A stretch of DNA of 6,284 nucleotides from Lachnospiraceae bacterium (GTDB lineage Bacteria > Bacillota > Clostridia > Lachnospirales > Lachnospiraceae), in NCBI GenBank assembly GCA_020860745.1, contig JAJBTR010000218.1:2461-8744 (forward strand), in the 5' to 3' direction. How positions within the stretch are numbered: position 1 is the first letter of the stretch; the number at the start of each line of letters is the position of its first letter. A program made the translations under genes and the position numbers. Positions 1 through 6,258 of the stretch are shown here, one piece after another. The notes under the pieces were generated by a model. It was not told the origin of the DNA, ran no database searches, and saw only the letters and a program-made list of their open reading frames with translations.

Positions 1-204
1 ATGAATTCCTCAGACCTTGTGACTGCCGTAAGAACAACCCGAAAAGACCTCCACTATACCCAGGCTTTTTTATCGGAGTTTCCCGGGTTGAGTATCTGCT
101 TTATCTCAGACCTGGAAAATGGAAAACCCACTGTGGAATTTGAAAAGGCGCTGACCCTCGTCAACATTCTCGGCATGGATCTGTTTGCTGAAGTACGAGA
201 ATAG
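1..204 (+). CDS. HipB-like helix-turn-helix antitoxin/regulator, 67 aa
   Basis: This is a small Xre/HipB-family DNA-binding protein. In HipBA modules such a protein binds operator DNA as a dimer, represses its own operon and helps neutralise the HipA kinase. A helix-turn-helix spans about residues 18-45, beginning with YTQ and ending in the family signature ISDLENGKPT (35-44). The C-terminal tail with LGMDL (57-61) is also typical of the short HipB forms. The ATG is at the first base of the window, so no ribosome site can be seen and a start further upstream cannot be excluded, although 67 residues fits the family. Residue 33 is Cys (codon TGC) where relatives usually have Arg before FIS; this is a comparison from memory. 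The gene is followed after two bases by a broken hipA, so it is now an antitoxin without a working partner in this window. Confidence 0.85.
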   Translation: MNSSDLVTAVRTTRKDLHYTQAFLSEFPGLSICFISDLENGKPTVEFEKALTLVNILGMDLFAEVRE

Positions 205-206
205 CA

Positions 207-638
207 TGGCCGGAAGAAAACATGCATGAACAGAGCAACATCTGCGTTTTTAACTATCTGATCGGGAATACAGACAACCATTAAAAAAATCTGTCTCTGC
301 TCTACAGTGAGGACTTAAAGATAATCCGCCTTGCACCGGCGTATGACATTCTCAGCACAAAGATTTATGAAAACAGTGCTGATGAAATGGCACTCAGCAT
401 CGGAGAAGTATACCGAATTGATGATATCACACGCGAAAGTTTCTTGCTGGAAGCAGGAAAAATCGGTCTCGGAAAAAACATGGCGCAGAACCGCATTGAC
501 AAAATGGTAAGTCTGTTTGAGTCGGCTCTGCTTCAGTCGGCAAGTGAGTTACAATCACAGGACTTTACAGATGCAGAGGATATTGCAGGGGAAATATGGC
601 TGCAGGGAAAAACCAGAACACAACGGCTTAGAAAATAA
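207..638 (+). pseudogene. Remnant of a HipA-family Ser/Thr kinase toxin (C-terminal part, interrupted by a stop)
   Basis: Frame 3 from 207 to the TAA at 636-638 reads as the C-terminal lobe of a HipA toxin. FNYLIGNTDNH (codons from 249) is the catalytic loop containing the conserved Asp, KNLSLLY follows, and LAPAYDILST holds the second, metal-binding Asp. An in-frame TAA at 282-284 sits directly after the NTDNH motif, exactly where relatives have a hydrophobic residue before KN, so the catalytic core is split. The alignment starts right after the hipB stop codon. The N-terminal domain and N-lobe, roughly 200 or more residues in known HipA proteins, are absent. The piece from the ATG at 387 (83 codons) is only the distal helical part and is not a separate gene. 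HipA normally phosphorylates translation factors such as glutamyl-tRNA synthetase; this copy cannot be active unless the stop is suppressed and the missing part is supplied elsewhere. Confidence 0.85.
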
Positions 639-680
639 AGTGATCGTTTTTATTTCGCAGAACGAGCCATCTTATGAAAT

Positions 681-722
681 GAAAACAGCCCCGCACTATG
701 CGGTTACCACAGTCTGCGGGGC
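681..722 (-). terminator. Rho-independent terminator downstream of gpmI
   Basis: A perfect 8-bp GC-rich stem (GCCCCGCA at 688-695 with TGCGGGGC at 715-722) encloses a loop that can itself pair partly through the GGT/ACC core. On the minus strand it is followed directly by TGTTTTC (687-681), a U-rich tract. On the plus strand there is no T-run after the stem, so it acts for the minus-strand transcript. It lies about 35 bases after the gpmI stop codon and marks the end of the glycolytic cluster, just before the convergent hip remnant. Confidence 0.85.
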
Positions 723-757
723 ATCAAAATTGTTCAGATTTTCGTCTCTTTTCGTTC

Positions 758-2296
758 CTATTTTACCAACAGTGATTTCCCTGTCATCTCCGCAGGCTGC
801 TCCAGTCCCATCAGCTCGATGAGCGTCGGCACGATATCCGCCAGACATCCGCCCTCGCTCAGCTTGTAAGAAGGATCCGCGTTGACCAGGCTGAACGGCA
901 CCGGATTCGTCGTGTGCGCCGTGTGCGGCTTGCCGGTCTCGTAGTCGATCATCTTCTCCGCATTGCCGTGGTCGGCACAGATAAAGAGGATACCATCCAC
1001 GTCTTTGATCGCCTGCACCGCGTCGCCGACCAGGCTGTCTACACGCTCCACCGCAGCTACTGCGGCCGGTATTACGCCGGTGTGTCCCACCATATCCGGG
1101 TTGGCAAAGTTGATGACGATGACATCATACTTGTCCGACTTTATGGCCTCCACCAGATCCATCCCCACCTCGGGAGCACTCATCTCCGGCTTCAGGTCGT
1201 AGGTAGCAACCTCCTTAGGCGAAGCCACCAGCAGGCGGGCCTCATCCACATTGGGCTCCTCCACGCCGCCGTTGAAGAAAAATGTCACATGGGCGTACTT
1301 CTCCGTCTCTGCCAGACGGAGCTGCTTTTTTTCGTTCTTCGCAAGGAATTCACCGAATGTGTTGGAGATGGACTCCTTCTCAAAAGCGATAATCTTGTTC
1401 GGGATCGTCTCATCATAGTCTTTAAAGCAGACGTAGGTGAGTTTCATAAAAGGCCGCTCGAATCCTGCAAAGGTATCGTCGCAGAACACTCTGGTAATCT
1501 CTCTGGCACGGTCCGGACGGAAGTTAAAAAAGATCACCGAATCATTCTCTTTTACCAGGGAAAGCGGCTGCCCTTCCTCATCTGTGATAACCGTCGGGAG
1601 GACAAACTCATCCGTCACGCCCTCCGCATAGGAATCCGCCAGCGCCTGCACCGGGCAGGTTGCCTGCACGCCGATGCCGTACACCAGGGAATCGTAGGCT
1701 TTCTTCACACGGTCCCAGTTGGTATCACGGTCCATCGCGTAGTAACGCCCGGAAAGAGAAGCCACCCGGCCCACGCCGATTTCATCCATCTTCGCCACAA
1801 GCTGCTCCACATAGCCCTTGCCGGATGCCGGAGGCGTGTCCCTGCCATCCAGAAATGCGTGAACATACACTTTGGAAAGTCCGTGCCGCTTCGCCATCTC
1901 CAGCAAACCGTACAGATGCGTGATATGGCTATGCACACCTCCGTCTGAGAGCAGTCCCCAAAGGTGAAGATCCGAGTTATTTCTCTTACAGTTTTCAATG
2001 GCCGCCAGAAGTCCCTTATTTTCAAAAAAGTCGCCGTCCTCGATAGACTTTGTGATGCGGGTCAGATCCTGATAAATGATGCGCCCCGCTCCGATGTTCA
2101 TATGGCCGACCTCGGAGTTTCCCATCTGCCCATCGGGAAGACCGACTGCCAGACCGGAAGCGTTGCCTTTCACAAAGGGGTATTCTTCCATCAGACTGTC
2201 CATCACCGGAGTGTTCGCCATGGCAATCGCGTTGCCTTCGGGGTTATCATTTAAGCCATAGCCATCGAGAACCATTAAAACAATAGGTTTCTTCAT
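758..2296 (-). CDS. gpmI: 2,3-bisphosphoglycerate-independent phosphoglycerate mutase, 512 aa
   Basis: This cytosolic two-metal (usually Mn) enzyme of the alkaline phosphatase superfamily interconverts 3- and 2-phosphoglycerate in glycolysis and gluconeogenesis. The length is normal for the family. The phosphatase domain is split around an inserted phosphotransferase domain, as expected. It opens with VLDGYG (metal Asp11) and GQMGNSEVGHMNIGAGR with the phospho-accepting Ser61. HAFLDGRDTPP (146-156), GRYYAMDRD (183-191), FNFRPDR (257-263) and EKYAHVTFF with Lys333 follow. The returning metal-site residues are Asp401 and His405 (NPDMVGH), Asp442 and His443 (ADHGN) and His461. A GGAAG Shine-Dalgarno sequence lies six bases before the ATG (core near 2303-2310). 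It is the last gene of the minus-strand series, 240 bases after tpiA, with a terminator shortly downstream. The spacer before it holds a large palindrome, and I see no convincing private promoter there. Confidence 0.98.
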   Translation of the reverse strand: MKKPIVLMVLDGYGLNDNPEGNAIAMANTPVMDSLMEEYPFVKGNASGLAVGLPDGQMGNSEVGHMNIGAGRIIYQDLTRITKSIEDGDFFENKGLLAAIENCKRNNSDLHLWGLLSDGGVHSHITHLYGLLEMAKRHGLSKVYVHAFLDGRDTPPASGKGYVEQLVAKMDEIGVGRVASLSGRYYAMDRDTNWDRVKKAYDSLVYGIGVQATCPVQALADSYAEGVTDEFVLPTVITDEEGQPLSLVKENDSVIFFNFRPDRAREITRVFCDDTFAGFERPFMKLTYVCFKDYDETIPNKIIAFEKESISNTFGEFLAKNEKKQLRLAETEKYAHVTFFFNGGVEEPNVDEARLLVASPKEVATYDLKPEMSAPEVGMDLVEAIKSDKYDVIVINFANPDMVGHTGVIPAAVAAVERVDSLVGDAVQAIKDVDGILFICADHGNAEKMIDYETGKPHTAHTTNPVPFSLVNADPSYKLSEGGCLADIVPTLIELMGLEQPAEMTGKSLLVK

Positions 2297-2328
2297 GTTT
2301 TTCTTCCTTTACTCTGCTGAATCAATAC

Positions 2329-2446
2329 GAAATTCCCATTTACATTACGAATAAGTGTGCAAAAATGAATTCAACAGGGGCACATCTGAGCGCCCCTTTA
2401 TGAATTGTTTTCTGCACACTTATGCCAATACTTTCAAGGGAATTTC
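2329..2446. repeat. Nested imperfect palindrome in the tpiA-gpmI spacer
   Basis: Outer arms GAAATTCCC (2329-2337) and GGGAATTTC (2438-2446) are exact reverse complements. Inside them lies a 73-base hairpin at 2351-2423: ATAAGTGTGCA pairs with TGCACACTTAT over 11 perfect bp, then AAAA with TTTT, AATTCA (2368-2373) with TGAATT (2401-2406), and AGGGGC (2376-2381) with GCCCCT (2392-2397). A 10-base loop is left at 2382-2391. In the minus-strand mRNA this would form a long stem ending about 20 bases before the gpmI Shine-Dalgarno site. It could be a MITE-like or REP-like repeat, an RNA processing or stability element, or a weak terminator. The apical GC stem is followed by U-rich sequence on either strand but not by a clean U-tract. 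No target-site duplication is visible. Confidence 0.75.
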
Positions 2447-2536
2447 TCCGCTTGTTTCGCAATGAAATGATTATCATCACTATTATTCCACCGGACTCCC
2501 AACAACAGGTTAGGAATATCCAGTACTGTCAAAACT

Positions 2537-3283
2537 TTAATAATTGACAATAGAACCAAAGTCCGGTTTCAGGGACGCACCGCCTACCAGGCCGCCGTCG
2601 ATGTCCGGTTTTCCGAAGAGCTCCGCCGCGTTCTTGCCGTTTACAGATCCGCCGTACTGGATGCGGATGGCCTCAGCGGTCGCCTCGTCATAGACCTCGG
2701 CGATGCAGGCACGGATTGCGCCGCAGACTTCCTCTGCCTGATCCGCAGTGGCTGTCTCGCCGGTGCCGATGGCCCAGATCGGTTCGTAAGCGATCACGGC
2801 TGTCTTTGCCTGATCCGCAGTTACATCCTGGAATGCGATCTTGATCTGCATACGGATCCAGTCAATGTAGATACCCTGCTTTCTCTGGGTCAGCGTCTCA
2901 CCGCAGCACACGATCGGGGTGATGCCGTGCTCGAATGCTTTCAGCACTTTTTTGTTGACGGTCTCGTCAGTCTCCGCGAAATATTCTCTGCGCTCGGAAT
3001 GACCGATGATGACATACTTTACGCCCGCATCGGTCAGCATCGCCGGTGCGATCTCTCCGGTGTAAGCACCTTTCTCCTCATAGTACATATTCTCAGCACC
3101 GATCTGGATGTTGCTGCCCTTTGCAGCTTCGATCGCCGGGATGATGTCGATGGCGGGTACACAGAACACCACGTCCACATCATCGTTTGCTACCAACGGC
3201 TTTAACTCGTTGATCAGAGCGACCGCCTCGCTGGGGGTCTTGTTCATTTTCCAGTTGCCTGCGATAATTTTCTTTCTTGCCAT
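2537..3283 (-). CDS. tpiA: Triose-phosphate isomerase, 248 aa
   Basis: This cytosolic (beta/alpha)8-barrel dimer interconverts dihydroxyacetone phosphate and glyceraldehyde-3-phosphate, feeding the GAPDH encoded in the same cluster. The catalytic set is complete: Lys12 in GNWKMNK, His95 in IIGHSERR and Glu167 in [11 protein letters not shown], where the flexible loop 6 begins. The phosphate-binding strands YGGSV (210-214) and GGLVGGASL (230-238) close the barrel. I chose the ATG at 3281-3283. It has AGAGGAGA seven bases upstream and gives the usual N-terminus [11 protein letters not shown] at the normal family length. In-frame starts further up (TTG at 3326-3328, ATG at 3323-3325) would add 15 residues, lack homology, and fall at or inside the end of an inverted-repeat element. 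The gene follows pgk and precedes gpmI on the same strand. Confidence 0.98.
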   Translation of the reverse strand: MARKKIIAGNWKMNKTPSEAVALINELKPLVANDDVDVVFCVPAIDIIPAIEAAKGSNIQIGAENMYYEEKGAYTGEIAPAMLTDAGVKYVIIGHSERREYFAETDETVNKKVLKAFEHGITPIVCCGETLTQRKQGIYIDWIRMQIKIAFQDVTADQAKTAVIAYEPIWAIGTGETATADQAEEVCGAIRACIAEVYDEATAEAIRIQYGGSVNGKNAAELFGKPDIDGGLVGGASLKPDFGSIVNY

Positions 3284-3290
3284 GGGTAAA

Positions 3291-3298
3291 TCTCCTCT
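3291..3298 (-). promoter_or_regulatory. tpiA ribosome binding site
   Basis: On the minus strand AGAGGAGA precedes the ATG at 3281-3283 by seven bases. It decides the tpiA start against the in-frame ATG and TTG upstream at 3323-3328. It lies 13 bases outside the end of the inverted-repeat element, so the element's insertion or presence leaves translation initiation of tpiA intact. Confidence 0.8.
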
Positions 3299-3401
3299 TT
3301 CTGAATTTTTTTGAGTGAGAAACATCAACGCTCTATTTTACGGGCAACATGAATCCAGTTTTCAACGCAGACACGGCAGAGATTTTCTACCTTTCCTCGC
3401 C

Positions 3402-3473
3402 GCCTATCGTTTACTGCCTCCGCAAACTCGCACGTACCGTGCTCAAACATGCTTCGGCAGCAAACGACTATGC
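3402..3473. repeat. Internal hairpin of the 369-bp element, first
   Basis: Bases 3402-3418 (GCCTATCGTTTACTGCC) are nearly complementary to 3456-3473 (GGCAGCAAACGACTATGC), with one mismatch block and a one-base bulge. The intervening sequence includes a 5-bp GCACG/CGTGC mini-hairpin with a 3-base loop at 3430-3442. This branch lies inside the terminal inverted repeats and makes the predicted fold multi-branched rather than a simple palindrome. Confidence 0.6.
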
Positions 3474-3524
3474 TAAGCTCGACGTTCGCTTATGGCTCCG
3501 TCTCGCTAAGCGCCGCATGCATAC

Positions 3525-3576
3525 ATGAAACTTAGCGCTCAGATATCGCCCTCGGCGATTCTTCGCTGAGTTTCAT
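3525..3576. repeat. Internal hairpin of the 369-bp element, second
   Basis: ATGAAACTTAGCG (3525-3537) pairs with CGCTGAGTTTCAT (3564-3576) with a single substitution. Inside it ATCGCC (3545-3550) pairs with GGCGAT (3554-3559) around the three bases CTC. An alternative partner for CTTAGCG is CGCTAAG at 3504-3510, so two mutually exclusive folds are possible. A small CATAGT/ACTATG hairpin (3574-3588) abuts it. Confidence 0.6.
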
Positions 3577-3704
3577 AGTAACACTATGCTCAGAAAGCTG
3601 ACGAAAATCTGCCTACCGTCTGCTTATGAAAATGGAATTCATATTTCCCGCATATACCATGTCGGCATGTTTCTCACTCACCAACTTTATGCGTATACCT
3701 GTTA

Positions 3705-4916
3705 TTAACGATCATTCGCTGCCGCCACACCGGGAAGCTCCTTGCCCTCAAGGAATTCCAGGGACGCGCCGCCGCCAGTGGAAATGTGGGTCATCTTGTC
3801 GCCGAAGCCGAGCTGGTTGACCGCCGCCGCGGAATCGCCGCCTCCGATGATCGTGGTTGCATCGGTCTCCGCCAGCGCTTTCGCCACCGCGATGGTACCT
3901 GCCGCCAGAGTCGGGTTCTCGAAGACGCCCATCGGGCCGTTCCATACCACGGTTTTCGCGGATTTCACTGCATCTGCGTACAGCGCCTGTGTCTTCGGGC
4001 CGATGTCGCAGCCCTCGCGATCTGCCGGCATATTCTCAGAATCATATACTTCTGTCTCAACCGGAGCATCGATCGGGTTCGGGAACTGAGCGATCGTCAC
4101 AGAATCCACCGGCAGAAGCAGAGTCTTGCCAAGGGATTTTGCCTTTTCCATCATCTCTTTGCAGTAGTCGATCTTCGTGTCGTCTACCAGAGAGTTGCCG
4201 ATCTCATAGCCCATCGCCTTCTGGAACGTGTAAGCCATACCGCCGCCAATGATCAGAGTGTCACATTTCTCCAGAAGGTTGGAGATCACATTCAGCTTAT
4301 CCGCCACCTTGGCACCGCCGAGAATTGCAACAAACGGGCGCTCCGGTGTCTCCACCGCATTACCAAGGAAATCAATCTCTTTCTGCATCAGATAGCCGAC
4401 CACCGCGGTATCCACCAGCTTTGCCACGCCCACGTTGGAGCAGTGCGCCCGGTGAGCCGTACCGAATGCATCGTTTACAAATACATCGCAGAGGGAAGCA
4501 AGATCTTTGGAAAAAGCTTCGCCGTTCTTCGTCTCCTCCGGGCGGAAGCGGGTGTTCTCCAGAAGGATCACATCGCCATCCTGCATCGCCTCAACCGCCG
4601 CGCGCGCGTTGGATCCGACAACCTCCGGGTCAGCCGCGAACTTCACTTCCTGACCGAGCAGCTCGGAAAGGCGGGCCGCCACGGGAGCCAGTGTCTTGGT
4701 CTGCTTATCTTCCTCGGTCTTAACCTTGCCGAGATGAGAGCAGAGGATCACTTTGCCGCCGTCTGCAATCAGCTTTTTGATCGTGGGAAGAGCTGCGACG
4801 AGACGGTTCTCATCGGTGATCTGCCCGTTTTTCAAAGGTACGTTAAAATCACATCTGCAAAGAACCTTTAAACCTTTTACATTGATGTCATCTACGGATT
4901 TCTTATTTAATCCCAT
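3705..4916 (-). CDS. pgk: Phosphoglycerate kinase, 403 aa
   Basis: This monomeric two-domain cytosolic kinase transfers the acyl phosphate of 1,3-bisphosphoglycerate to ADP, giving 3-phosphoglycerate and the first ATP of lower glycolysis. The N-terminal substrate domain shows RCDFNVP (21-27), HLGK (61-64), [11 protein letters not shown] (118-128) and [11 protein letters not shown] (148-158). The C-terminal nucleotide domain shows GGAKVADK (200-207), NGPMGVFE (326-333), GGGDSAAA (358-365) and [10 protein letters not shown] (379-388). Length is close to the bacterial norm. The start is set by an AAAGGAGA Shine-Dalgarno site (near 4924-4931) seven bases before the ATG. An overlapping out-of-frame ATG at 4919-4921 reads only five codons. 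It follows gap after 274 bases that contain several hairpins. Its stop codon is 24 bases from the edge of the 369-bp inverted-repeat element. Confidence 0.98.
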   Translation of the reverse strand: MGLNKKSVDDINVKGLKVLCRCDFNVPLKNGQITDENRLVAALPTIKKLIADGGKVILCSHLGKVKTEEDKQTKTLAPVAARLSELLGQEVKFAADPEVVGSNARAAVEAMQDGDVILLENTRFRPEETKNGEAFSKDLASLCDVFVNDAFGTAHRAHCSNVGVAKLVDTAVVGYLMQKEIDFLGNAVETPERPFVAILGGAKVADKLNVISNLLEKCDTLIIGGGMAYTFQKAMGYEIGNSLVDDTKIDYCKEMMEKAKSLGKTLLLPVDSVTIAQFPNPIDAPVETEVYDSENMPADREGCDIGPKTQALYADAVKSAKTVVWNGPMGVFENPTLAAGTIAVAKALAETDATTIIGGGDSAAAVNQLGFGDKMTHISTGGGASLEFLEGKELPGVAAANDR

Positions 4917-4945
4917 GTCATAGTCTCCTTTTTTATAACAATCAA

Positions 4946-4963
4946 GCAGAAGACAACTTCTGC
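4946..4963 (-). promoter_or_regulatory. Hairpin in the pgk leader
   Basis: GCAGAAG (4946-4952) and CTTCTGC (4957-4963) form a 7-bp stem with a 4-base loop. On the minus strand it is followed by TTGATTGTT and then AAAAAAGGAG, so it sits about 15 bases upstream of the pgk ribosome site. It may be a weak attenuator or a 5' stabilising hairpin. The U-richness after it is modest, and no regulator can be named. Confidence 0.4.
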
Positions 4964-5032
4964 CTCATACCCGTTGCGCGGTGTGCGGACAGCACAGCTG
5001 TCATGTTCCTTACGCACCCCTGCACATGTAAC

Positions 5033-5063
5033 AAGGGTCCGGTCCTTATCTGACCGGACCCTT
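5033..5063 (-). terminator. Strong hairpin between gap and pgk (partial terminator or processing site)
   Basis: AAGGGTCCGGTC (5033-5044) and GACCGGACCCTT (5052-5063) form a perfect 12-bp, GC-rich stem with a 7-base loop, 128 bases after the gap stop. On the minus strand it is followed by GTTACATG, which is poor in U, so efficient intrinsic termination is doubtful. A leaky terminator or a hairpin protecting the 3' end of a processed gap mRNA would both make gap more abundant than the downstream genes. I see no convincing promoter between it and pgk. Confidence 0.55.
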
Positions 5064-5078
5064 AAGAGTCTGTGTATC

Positions 5079-5118
5079 TGCACTGCAATCTTCCGTATGT
5101 GGAATAATTCACAGTGCA
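5079..5118. repeat. Small inverted repeat downstream of gap
   Basis: TGCACTG (5079-5085) and CAGTGCA (5112-5118) are exact 7-bp reverse complements with 26 bases between them, lying just upstream (minus sense) of the strong 12-bp hairpin. Inside is a partly symmetric TGTGGAATAATTCACA (5098-5113). With the stem at 5033-5063 this makes the gap-pgk spacer a run of potential RNA structures. No function can be assigned. Confidence 0.35.
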
Positions 5119-5190
5119 TCAGCCATCTGCCGGCATACCGCACGGAAAACAATCAAACGTTATGCCTTATGTAAAGCTGTCTGAGATAGA

Positions 5191-6204
5191 TTAAGCCAGC
5201 TCAGCGAAGTATTTGATGGTGCGAACCATCTGGCTGGTGTAGCTGTTCTCATTGTCATACCAGGAAACAACCTGTACCTGTGTGGTGCCGTTGTCAAGCG
5301 GAAGTACCATGGTCTGGGTTGCATCAAAGAGAGAGCCATAGGTCATGCCAATGATATCAGAAGAAACGATCTCGTCCTCATTGTATCCATAGGACTCGTT
5401 CGCCGCCGCTTTCATCGCTGCGTTAATCTCGTCAACAGTAACGGAACCCTCTACTACTGCGTTAAGCATAGTGGTGGAACCGGTCGGGGTCGGTACACGC
5501 TGTGCAGCGCCGATGAGTTTGCCGGAAAGCTCCGGGATAACAAGGCCGATTGCCTTTGCAGCGCCGGTGCTGTTCGGAACGATATTCACAGCCGCTGCAC
5601 GGGATCTTCTCAGATCACCCTTTCTCTGCGGGCCGTCCAGAGTCATCTGGTCGCCGGTGTAAGCGTGGATCGTGCACATGATACCAGTCTTGATCGGAGC
5701 CAGGTTGTTCAGAGCCTGAGCCATCGGAGCAAGGCAGTTGGTGGTGCAGGAAGCTGCGGAAATGATCTTGTCCTCAGCGGTCAGAGTATCCTGGTTTACA
5801 TTATATACGATAGTAGGAAGGTCATTGCCTGCCGGAGCGGAGATGACAACTTTCTTAGCGCCTGCATTGATGTGCGCCTGTGCTTTAGCCTTGGAAGTAT
5901 AGAATCCGGAGCACTCCAGAACTACGTCAACATCCAGCGCCGCCCACGGGCAGTTGTTTGCATCCGGCTCAGCGTAGATCTTGATCTCCTGACCGTCAAC
6001 AGTGATGGAATCCTCACCTGCAACTACAGTATCAGCTTTTGCGTACTTGCCCTGTGAAGAATCATATTTTAATAAGTGAGCCAGCATCTTGGGGCTGGTC
6101 AGATCGTTGATCGCTACGATCTCATATCCCTCTGCGCCAAACATCTGTCTGAAAGCCAGACGACCGATACGGCCAAATCCATTGATTGCAACTTTTACTG
6201 CCAT
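5191..6204 (-). CDS. gap: Glyceraldehyde-3-phosphate dehydrogenase, type I, 337 aa
   Basis: This cytosolic tetrameric enzyme oxidises and phosphorylates glyceraldehyde-3-phosphate to 1,3-bisphosphoglycerate with reduction of NAD. The N-terminal Rossmann domain begins NGFGRIGR (8-15), and Asp34 in AINDLT is the residue that usually selects NAD over NADP. The catalytic Cys153 lies in [12 protein letters not shown] (149-160), and His180 in CTIHAYT. The substrate-binding stretch [14 protein letters not shown] (197-210) and the C-terminal [13 protein letters not shown] (315-327) are intact. Family length is normal. The start is supported by a strong AGGAGG (6213-6218) eight bases before the ATG; an ATG between them (6209-6211) is out of frame. 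It is the first gene of the visible cluster, with pgk, tpiA and gpmI following on the same strand. The promoter is not convincingly in the window. Confidence 0.99.
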   Translation of the reverse strand: MAVKVAINGFGRIGRLAFRQMFGAEGYEIVAINDLTSPKMLAHLLKYDSSQGKYAKADTVVAGEDSITVDGQEIKIYAEPDANNCPWAALDVDVVLECSGFYTSKAKAQAHINAGAKKVVISAPAGNDLPTIVYNVNQDTLTAEDKIISAASCTTNCLAPMAQALNNLAPIKTGIMCTIHAYTGDQMTLDGPQRKGDLRRSRAAAVNIVPNSTGAAKAIGLVIPELSGKLIGAAQRVPTPTGSTTMLNAVVEGSVTVDEINAAMKAAANESYGYNEDEIVSSDIIGMTYGSLFDATQTMVLPLDNGTTQVQVVSWYDNENSYTSQMVRTIKYFAELA

Positions 6205-6233
6205 TTCTCATTCCTCCTAGAATAATTAATAGT

Positions 6234-6258
6234 GGACCTGGAAAATCGGACAGGTTCC
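6234..6258 (-). promoter_or_regulatory. Short hairpin in the gap 5' leader
   Basis: ACCTG (6236-6240) pairs with CAGGT (6251-6255), extended by GG/CC with a one-base bulge, around a 10-base loop. It lies 16 bases upstream of the AGGAGG ribosome site of gap on the minus strand. It could be a leader stem or half of an operator. The window ends 26 bases further up, so the promoter and any CggR-type operator cannot be judged. TAGAAT at 6276-6281 is a possible but unsupported -10 element. Confidence 0.3.

Larger units (their letters stand above)
3312..3680. repeat. 369-bp element with terminal inverted repeats (MITE-like or structured RNA) in the pgk-tpiA spacer
   Basis: The ends are perfect 14-bp inverted repeats (TGAGTGAGAAACAT at 3312-3325 and its complement at 3667-3680). 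The match continues imperfectly inward for about 65-75 bases: both arms share CGGG, AA, ATGAAT, TTTTCA, GCAGAC and CAGATTTTC-type blocks in the same order. The middle holds further hairpins. These are 3402-3418 with 3456-3473, enclosing GCACG/CGTGC at 3430-3442; 3525-3537 with 3564-3576, enclosing ATCGCC/GGCGAT; and CATAGT/ACTATG at 3574-3588. I see no coding sequence in it. It fills nearly all of the 421-base gap between pgk and tpiA. Length, long inverted ends and lack of a gene fit a non-autonomous MITE-type element, but no target duplication flanks it, so a dispersed structured RNA or intergenic repeat is the alternative. It must be transcribed through if pgk and tpiA share an mRNA. Confidence 0.8.

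Noticed and set aside
387..638. 83-codon plus-strand frame as an independent gene
   Set aside because: The same frame upstream of the Met still reads as HipA (NTDNH, stop, KNLSLLY, LAPAYD), so this is the distal part of a pseudogene and not a gene of its own.
517..822. 101-codon plus-strand frame spanning the terminator and the end of gpmI
   Set aside because: It overlaps the hipA remnant in another frame, crosses the terminator stem and is antisense to the gpmI 3' end; no family resemblance.
914..1948. 344-codon open frame on the plus strand opposite gpmI
   Set aside because: It is antisense to a clear GpmI with all catalytic motifs, its translation resembles no family, and such long antisense frames arise from the codon use of the real gene. 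The frame at 3786-4871 opposite pgk is rejected for the same reason.
2504..2532. TTGACA (minus strand, 2527-2532) as a -35 box for a gpmI promoter
   Set aside because: The bases 16-18 positions downstream (around CCTGTT) do not resemble a -10 box. The GATAAT at 2470-2475 has GAGTCC at the -35 position, so neither pairs into a convincing promoter.
3300..3692. Target-site duplication flanking the 369-bp element
   Set aside because: The left flank ends in a T-run and the right flank begins CCAAC; no direct repeat is visible, so transposition is not demonstrated from this window.
5098..5113. CRP-like TGTG-N8-CACA operator downstream of gap
   Set aside because: The symmetry is partial (6 of 8 pairs), it lies within a larger inverted repeat after the gap stop codon, and there is no promoter next to it.
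4907..5152. 81-codon minus-strand frame in the gap-pgk spacer
   Set aside because: It runs through the 12-bp hairpin, ends inside pgk, has no good ribosome site and no recognisable protein character.
5191..6204. NADP-dependent or moonlighting GAPDH variant
   Set aside because: Asp34 and the overall motifs fit an ordinary NAD-dependent glycolytic enzyme, and the neighbours are glycolytic; nothing in the sequence calls for a special role.
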